Shown here: positions 51,901 through 55,625 of the stretch, one piece after another
How the letters are laid out: each line of letters begins with the position of its first letter
Position numbering within the stretch: position 1 is the first letter of the stretch
Source of the DNA: Candidatus Altimarinota bacterium
GTDB taxonomy: Bacteria; Patescibacteriota; Gracilibacteria; RBG-16-42-10; JAQVLK01
Length of the DNA: 55,625 bases
Reading direction: 5' to 3'
NCBI GenBank assembly: GCA_028704165.1
Contig: JAQVLK010000004.1
Location: forward strand, 1-55,625
Made by a program: the position numbers and the translations under genes
Notes under the pieces: generated by a model
Databases searched by the model: none
What the model was told of the DNA's origin: nothing
Seen by the model: the letters and a program-made list of their open reading frames with translations, nothing else

Positions 51901-54762
51901 ATCCAGATCACCATCATCATCAATATCAACCCATGAAGCCCCTGTAGAGAAATCCAGATTAGCTCCAGTGGTCTCAATCTCATTAATGCCGGCAAGCTCA
52001 GCCACATCGTAAAACATTTGCTGACAGGTAGCTGGAGCATAAGCCCCCCAAGCATCTACGGTAGCAATTTTAACTTTTGGTACGGTGTTCTTCCAAAGAG
52101 CTGCATTGAAGTTGTCATAGCGGAAGACCAAGTCCCAAGTTACGTTAATCCCAAAAGAACTATTCGTAGTCACAGTGCTGGTATCCAATAATTCGATGTA
52201 GTCGTTACTGACCATAATATCTCCAGCTGGAACAATATCACTTAACCGATCTCCCACATCCCAGTCACCAAGCGTGTCATCCCAAACCATAAAACGCTCT
52301 GTATCTTCATCAAAAGATAAGAGAACTTCTACTTCAGGAGAAGCGTCTTCGCCTACAATAAATTTCAACTGAGCATAATGAATATCCTCATAACCGTTTA
52401 GATCAGAATGAACAGTTTCAACTTGATAGATTGGTTCAGTTTCTTCTACCGGAGCGTTTAGCTCATTGTATTCCTTACTACGAGCAAAGGCTTCAATTGG
52501 ATTTGTACTATTTATCATGCCGCACCGATCAATACAAGAACTCGGATCATAGTCCTCAGGATCGATATCGCTAACCATAACAAACGTGGCTGCTCCATTT
52601 TGAGGAGTGTAATTATGATCTAAGATCTTCACTCTCTCATCTCCCTGCAAGGTTTTACTGGCCTCGTTACCTTCAGCATCTCTCACGGTCAGAATGACAG
52701 CAAAATTGCCAACACGTTCGTAAGTATGTTTTACCGTCGGATCACTTGAATAACTGGTAACATCAGATCCATCTCCAAAGTCCCATTTATATTCCAAATC
52801 CAAGGCTTCAGTCTCGGTATTAAGCTCTAGATTTGAGTCATAAAGATCATAGGAAGCACTGGCATCAAAATAAAACTCTCTGTTAAGATTCAGATATCCA
52901 CCTCCGGGACTAACTATAAAGAGGGGAGTCGGATTATCCGAACTCTCGGAAGTTAATTCAGGATTTATAACTTCTAGTCTCACAAAACTTTGCGCTAACA
53001 ATTGTGAATAACTTGTGTTGGAGAAAACTTCCAGAACATACCTATATTCGCCGTATTCATCATATTGGAAATCTGCTGAACCATCACTGGGCCCGATCGT
53101 AAAAACCTCTTCTTCAGCACTATCTCCATATTCAATAGCGTTGATATTAACTGCTTCCGTAGCAAAAGCAGTAGCAGGCCAGTCTACGCTACTGGAACTA
53201 CGATAGTATTGTTTGATTCTAGCTGCACGGGCACCACTAGTAGCGATCGTAGCTTTAACACTTGTTTCTTCTCCCAGCTCAAGTTTCTTGATTTCATCAG
53301 AATAGGTCCCGGAACTATTATTAAAACGTAAGGTACTAACATTCTGATCAGGATCCATAGTAACATTGAAGAGAAGTATAGCCTGCTTGACCAAAGCGGC
53401 ATCTTCTTCTGTATCTTCATAAACACTAAACTCAAACTTGTATAGACCGGGGGCATAATAAGTCCAAAGCGAGCTCTGTGAAGCCGCCAAACTAGCGGCC
53501 TGAGAGAGTGTAAAAGACTGAGGAACCGGATTAGAAGAAACAACAAAGCCATATCCTGTCTCACAAGTAGACGCAGTTCCAATACAGGTTATTTCTTGGA
53601 AAGAAGTATTTCCCTCGGGCATAAAATACTTCTTAACTCTTAAGACATTCCTGCTTTGGTAATTATCAATGGTTATGGTTTCTTCAGCGCCACTCAAAAT
53701 AGTAGGAAAGTTTTCGTTGGTACTGGAAAAATCAATTAGCTGTTCAGGGTTTGTAGTAGGCGTGACGTCAAGACTTACCTTATCACTTGCTAATAGAGTC
53801 AAAGTTTCCCCTGGCAGATTACTAAAAAGCCTCGTTGTATAGGTATAGCGTCCGGGCCCTTGGGTGTAAGCATATTGACTGTTACATCCTGTAGTGCCGT
53901 ACTTGCACACGGAAACTTCATTCGCAAAGCCCACCGGAGAGATAGTATCAAAAACCCAAGCATCACCGGGAACTTTACTGTCAGGATAAGCACTAGCCTG
54001 TCTATAGATATCTTCAAAAGATCGTTCAACTTCGGCGTAATAACTATCTGCACCATATTCACCGAGAGCGCTTCCTGTAATTTCCCAACTAAAATCAGTT
54101 GCTTCTCCTTGGGCCAAGTATCCTGCACCAAACGAAGAATTAATTTGAATATCTTCAGCTTGGCTAATGTGCAAAACTGAGTAAGAATTAGCACAAGCAT
54201 AATCTTCGACGCCATCGTTACAAATTGCTTCAAAGTAATAAACAATATAACCAGATCCCAAATCACAGGCATCGTCCTCTATTCCATAACAACTTATAAA
54301 CTGCAACAACAAATTTCCTTGACGAATGCCCTCAATTAATTCGTCTCCGTTACCAAACTCGGGATTTCCGTTTAAAACTCTCCAAATAAAGCTTGGAAGC
54401 TCATCAGGATGAACACTAATATCCGAAAAATCCGTAGCAGCCGGATAATACCAAGTTCCCACACGTACATGTTCTACAACCGGGGCATGTGGACTGCTCT
54501 CATCCGGATAATTCCAATGCAGATAGACATTATCACCTATCTCAATACGATCTTTTTCAACAGGATAAACATCTCCGGGAGTATGTATCACAGGACTCTC
54601 AAAAAAGCCACTAAAAACATAAGGCCTATTCCAATCCACAGCTGGCCCAATGCTCTGAGCCGTGACTTGAGTAACTAAAATAATAAAGAGAGAGATGCCA
54701 AGAAGACCTTTAAGAGAAGATTTTATTAAAGCAAGCTTTAAATTGGCCTTTTTGATATGCAT
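48958..54762 (-). CDS. Large secreted protein with two FG-GAP propellers and ASPIC domains (1934 aa)
   Basis: First gene of the run. The signal peptide (about 1-36) ends VTAQS. The N-terminal 600 residues are beta-rich with no named domain. A PKD domain follows at about 631-708 (DLEYKWDFGDGSD). Two seven-bladed FG-GAP/VCBS propellers then follow: seven calcium loops (D-x-D/N-x-DG-x-x-D) from about 946 to 1350, and seven more from about 1485 to 1808. Each propeller is followed by an ASPIC/UnbV-like domain (about 1381-1458, containing NYLKLKLVGARDRSAS, and about 1818-1901, containing NFLKVKLIGLRGEEE). The propeller plus ASPIC layout is known from CRTAC1-type proteins. Ligand binding outside the cell is likely. 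It starts 146 nt from the divergent pilT gene. Confidence 0.85.
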   Translation of the reverse strand: MHIKKANLKLALIKSSLKGLLGISLFIILVTQVTAQSIGPAVDWNRPYVFSGFFESPVIHTPGDVYPVEKDRIEIGDNVYLHWNYPDESSPHAPVVEHVRVGTWYYPAATDFSDISVHPDELPSFIWRVLNGNPEFGNGDELIEGIRQGNLLLQFISCYGIEDDACDLGSGYIVYYFEAICNDGVEDYACANSYSVLHISQAEDIQINSSFGAGYLAQGEATDFSWEITGSALGEYGADSYYAEVERSFEDIYRQASAYPDSKVPGDAWVFDTISPVGFANEVSVCKYGTTGCNSQYAYTQGPGRYTYTTRLFSNLPGETLTLLASDKVSLDVTPTTNPEQLIDFSSTNENFPTILSGAEETITIDNYQSRNVLRVKKYFMPEGNTSFQEITCIGTASTCETGYGFVVSSNPVPQSFTLSQAASLAASQSSLWTYYAPGLYKFEFSVYEDTEEDAALVKQAILLFNVTMDPDQNVSTLRFNNSSGTYSDEIKKLELGEETSVKATIATSGARAARIKQYYRSSSSVDWPATAFATEAVNINAIEYGDSAEEEVFTIGPSDGSADFQYDEYGEYRYVLEVFSNTSYSQLLAQSFVRLEVINPELTSESSDNPTPLFIVSPGGGYLNLNREFYFDASASYDLYDSNLELNTETEALDLEYKWDFGDGSDVTSYSSDPTVKHTYERVGNFAVILTVRDAEGNEASKTLQGDERVKILDHNYTPQNGAATFVMVSDIDPEDYDPSSCIDRCGMINSTNPIEAFARSKEYNELNAPVEETEPIYQVETVHSDLNGYEDIHYAQLKFIVGEDASPEVEVLLSFDEDTERFMVWDDTLGDWDVGDRLSDIVPAGDIMVSNDYIELLDTSTVTTNSSFGINVTWDLVFRYDNFNAALWKNTVPKVKIATVDAWGAYAPATCQQMFYDVAELAGINEIETTGANLDFSTGASWVDIDDDGDLDLYITNGNDYGTEVPAELLGRYEFRDSLSTSRPSYDTGKNLLYINNGDGTFSDETESFDVAGSPYGITYQATFADIDNDGDQDLYIANMLPLAVEKYLDLDEDEVEEGRANILYINNGDGTFTDKTAEYFNPSPEILNSSSAAFADYDNDGDLDLIVTNTTEYYNDEGEGTQYTLPGPNMLYTNNYPSASFSKAASLTGYAGIADGGDGPATWVDYDLDGDVDLFIANKCNDLNDNDICEESEARYNTFFENTGNGFVEKAGTLGILNTNGGNFAANWGDFNNDGYLDLFITSSDLGINRLYQNNGAGTFTDVTSQKGLPTSDITAYGQNSTFVDYDNDGDLDILVSNIDTDHANYLYENQGAAANYVFAEASMSKGLIDSPSSNSQAHAWADYDNDGDLDLFIANSLDGHGANRLYQNNQAGCTDQNYLKLKLVGARDRSASGSNLDSLGAFVTLETSSGTQLREVLGMSPYAQDSSEVEFGLGTNEAVRNLEITWPSGITKSISNLSTINQTLTYNEIDELLFSAISFGRYDAQAVAVGDLDNDGLPDIVLGNRGKDGAQNFLYQNMGNNEFKEYPAFGEKSMTGAINLADLDNDGDLDVLVGNNGQNYLYRNEGKFKFTEIPLGTSMGDTFGLIPFDLNGDEVLDIIEVNFDGSGNHIYLGEKDALDRYKPLENALGTYKTSSACVADFDADGDSDVALATYGGGNMLFINSDGNLKESSLLQMPKGNYTSCAWGDYDNDGYPDLAFAGLEGSSVQVLRNNNGTSFTSVYNKENKNVDIMGLSWADFNNDGYLDLLTNAVSGDPSYIYLGDGEKFVPSTFYETSSDITAIALADFDSDGDMDIVAGTSDDNPNLILLNQVNSRNFLKVKLIGLRGEEEGTLSNSYALGAKIIATPSQLGIGGDTWLRSLDANSGRSNMLSSPIHFGLNASDAYDVSVTFPSGTIIDQTDNAKLGSLTPSEVGISGYITIDEKGNVSGI

Positions 54763-54908
54763 TTTCAGGGGTTTTTGTGCTTGTTTTTCCTATCAACGTA
54801 TCCACTTTATCAAAAAACCCATAGGGATAACAAGAGACAGGCGATAAAAGGCTTTAAAAGTATTCTAAATTGTGATATAATATAAAGAATTTCATAAATT
54901 TCACCAAA
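54763..54908. promoter_or_regulatory. Divergent promoter region between the surface operon and pilT
   Basis: For pilT, TTTAAA (54853-54858) and a perfect TATAAT (54876-54881) are 17 nt apart, about 28 nt before the GTG start. For the surface operon on the minus strand, TTGTTA (near 54820) and GATAAA (near 54800) with a 16-nt gap are possible but weak. Confidence 0.45.
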
Positions 54909-55625
54909 GTGTCTGAAGAAAACCAAAATCTTACAGATCAAAAAAACACAACCAAACAAGCTGAGCAACTATTAGTAGACCTCGATCAGCTACTGGACTT
55001 AGCAATCGAGAAAGATGCCTCAGATATTCATTTTGGAGCAGAGTCCAAGATCTATTTACGTCTTTCAGGTAAACTCGTGCCTGTTGATGGAGTTGGGAAA
55101 CTTACGCATGAACAAGCTGAGAGACTTCTTTTCCAAATGCTTGAAACTGAGGAAAAATCCCAATATCTCAAAATTAAAGAATTAGACTTCTCATATCAAC
55201 ATAAAGATGGCTCCGTTTTTCGTGGTAACGCCTATTTTCGTCGTAGGAGAGTGGCTGTAGCTTTACGTTTGATCCCCAAAGTTATCAAAACAATGGAGGA
55301 TCTGGGCTTACCTGCTATTTGTCAGGATTTTATCCAAGCTCCGCAGGGATTGGTACTCATCACCGGTCCAACCGGTTCCGGTAAATCTACCACAATGGCT
55401 GCCATGTTGGAACAAATCAATAAGACACAGGTTAAACATGTGATCACGATTGAAGATCCAATCGAATATATCTTTGAATCCAAGAAGTGCATCTTCTCTC
55501 AACGTGAATTACACTCAGACACTTTGAGTTTCCGCCACGCTTTGAAGTCAGCGCTACGTGAAGACCCGGATATCGTAGTTATTTCGGAAATGCGTGACCC
55601 GGAGACAAACACTGCCGCCATGATG
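54909..55625 (+). CDS. pilT: Type IV pilus retraction ATPase PilT, N-terminal part (cut by window edge)
   Basis: ATPase that powers pilus retraction. The frame begins at GTG 54909, in frame to the last base (239 codons); an upstream TGA and no ATG in between support this start. Visible are the N-terminal PAS-like domain with DASDIHFGAESKIYLRLSG, the Walker A GPTGSGKSTTMAAM, the Asp-box IEDPIEYIFE and the Walker B region ALREDPDIVVISEMRDPET. The last reads SEMRD where family members often have GEMRD. The C-terminal AIRNLIRE motif lies beyond the edge, so PilT rather than PilU/PilB is not completely settled. It is divergent to the surface genes. Confidence 0.92.
   Translation, partial: MSEENQNLTDQKNTTKQAEQLLVDLDQLLDLAIEKDASDIHFGAESKIYLRLSGKLVPVDGVGKLTHEQAERLLFQMLETEEKSQYLKIKELDFSYQHKDGSVFRGNAYFRRRRVAVALRLIPKVIKTMEDLGLPAICQDFIQAPQGLVLITGPTGSGKSTTMAAMLEQINKTQVKHVITIEDPIEYIFESKKCIFSQRELHSDTLSFRHALKSALREDPDIVVISEMRDPETNTAAMM

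Noticed and set aside
53184..53582. Open frame of 132 codons on the minus strand inside the propeller gene
   Set aside because: Same-strand shadow in another frame of the 1934-aa gene, with no start context or motif.
1..55625. Recoded UGA (Gly), as in Gracilibacteria/Absconditabacteria
   Set aside because: UGA ends two complete genes (13177 and 45156). The second is in an ATGA overlap with a clear signal-peptide start, and none of the long proteins needs UGA as sense.

Overview
The window looks like chromosomal sequence from a small-genome bacterium of the Candidate Phyla Radiation (Patescibacteria). This is inferred from compact housekeeping gene order, many starts without a Shine-Dalgarno sequence, short single-domain versions of common enzymes, very large secreted proteins, and dispersed short palindromes beside a REP-associated transposase (RAYT). 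No rRNA gene is present, so the class is unresolved; a Peregrinibacteria/Gracilibacteria neighbourhood is possible but only a guess. The standard bacterial code applies: stops are mostly TAA or TAG, TGA ends two genes (13177 and 45156), and in the second it forms an ATGA overlap with the next start.

Left part (1-12 kb). The tail of ybeY is followed by a strong promoter and ftsA-ftsZ-yggT-yggU, then cysS, a duplicated-domain membrane-anchored protein and dus. On the minus strand lies the conserved translation cluster rpsB-tsf-pyrH-frr-rseP. A membrane-anchored cyclophilin and a PGPGW-type membrane protein sit between tsf and pyrH, and the usual uppS/cdsA/dxr genes are missing before rseP. rpsB has a strong promoter and a leader of about 95 nt.

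Middle part (12-29.5 kb). A NifU-like protein, a thioredoxin-fold protein with a decayed tandem copy of its 3' end, and an MGMT domain come first. Then come tpiA (+), two small acidic paralogues and a RAYT transposase whose reading frame contains a perfect 26-bp palindrome. fba, glpX, pfkA, pgk and gap run on the minus strand, so most of glycolysis plus the gluconeogenic bypass is collected here. They are followed by a YhhQ-type transporter, a DUF3352-like membrane protein, pnp-rpsO with a structured spacer, a lipoprotein-like gene behind a long structured leader, a DUF2238 membrane protein, tRNA-Gln(UUG) and a CPBP protease. Three copies of a direct repeat with 11-bp period (CTTAAT-N5-CTTAAT) lie in intergenic DNA here.

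Right part (29.5-54.8 kb). Nearly half the window is a tightly packed minus-strand run of four very large exported proteins (1934, about 1264, 952 and 4215 aa). They carry two FG-GAP propeller/ASPIC units, PKD-like domains, a possible PA14-like domain, six tandem beta-helix modules, a NosD-like helix, SdrD-B-like domains and a single C-terminal membrane anchor. This set looks like a cell-surface or fibre system and is the most striking content. Divergent to it is the start of a pilT ATPase gene, which leaves the window at its right edge.
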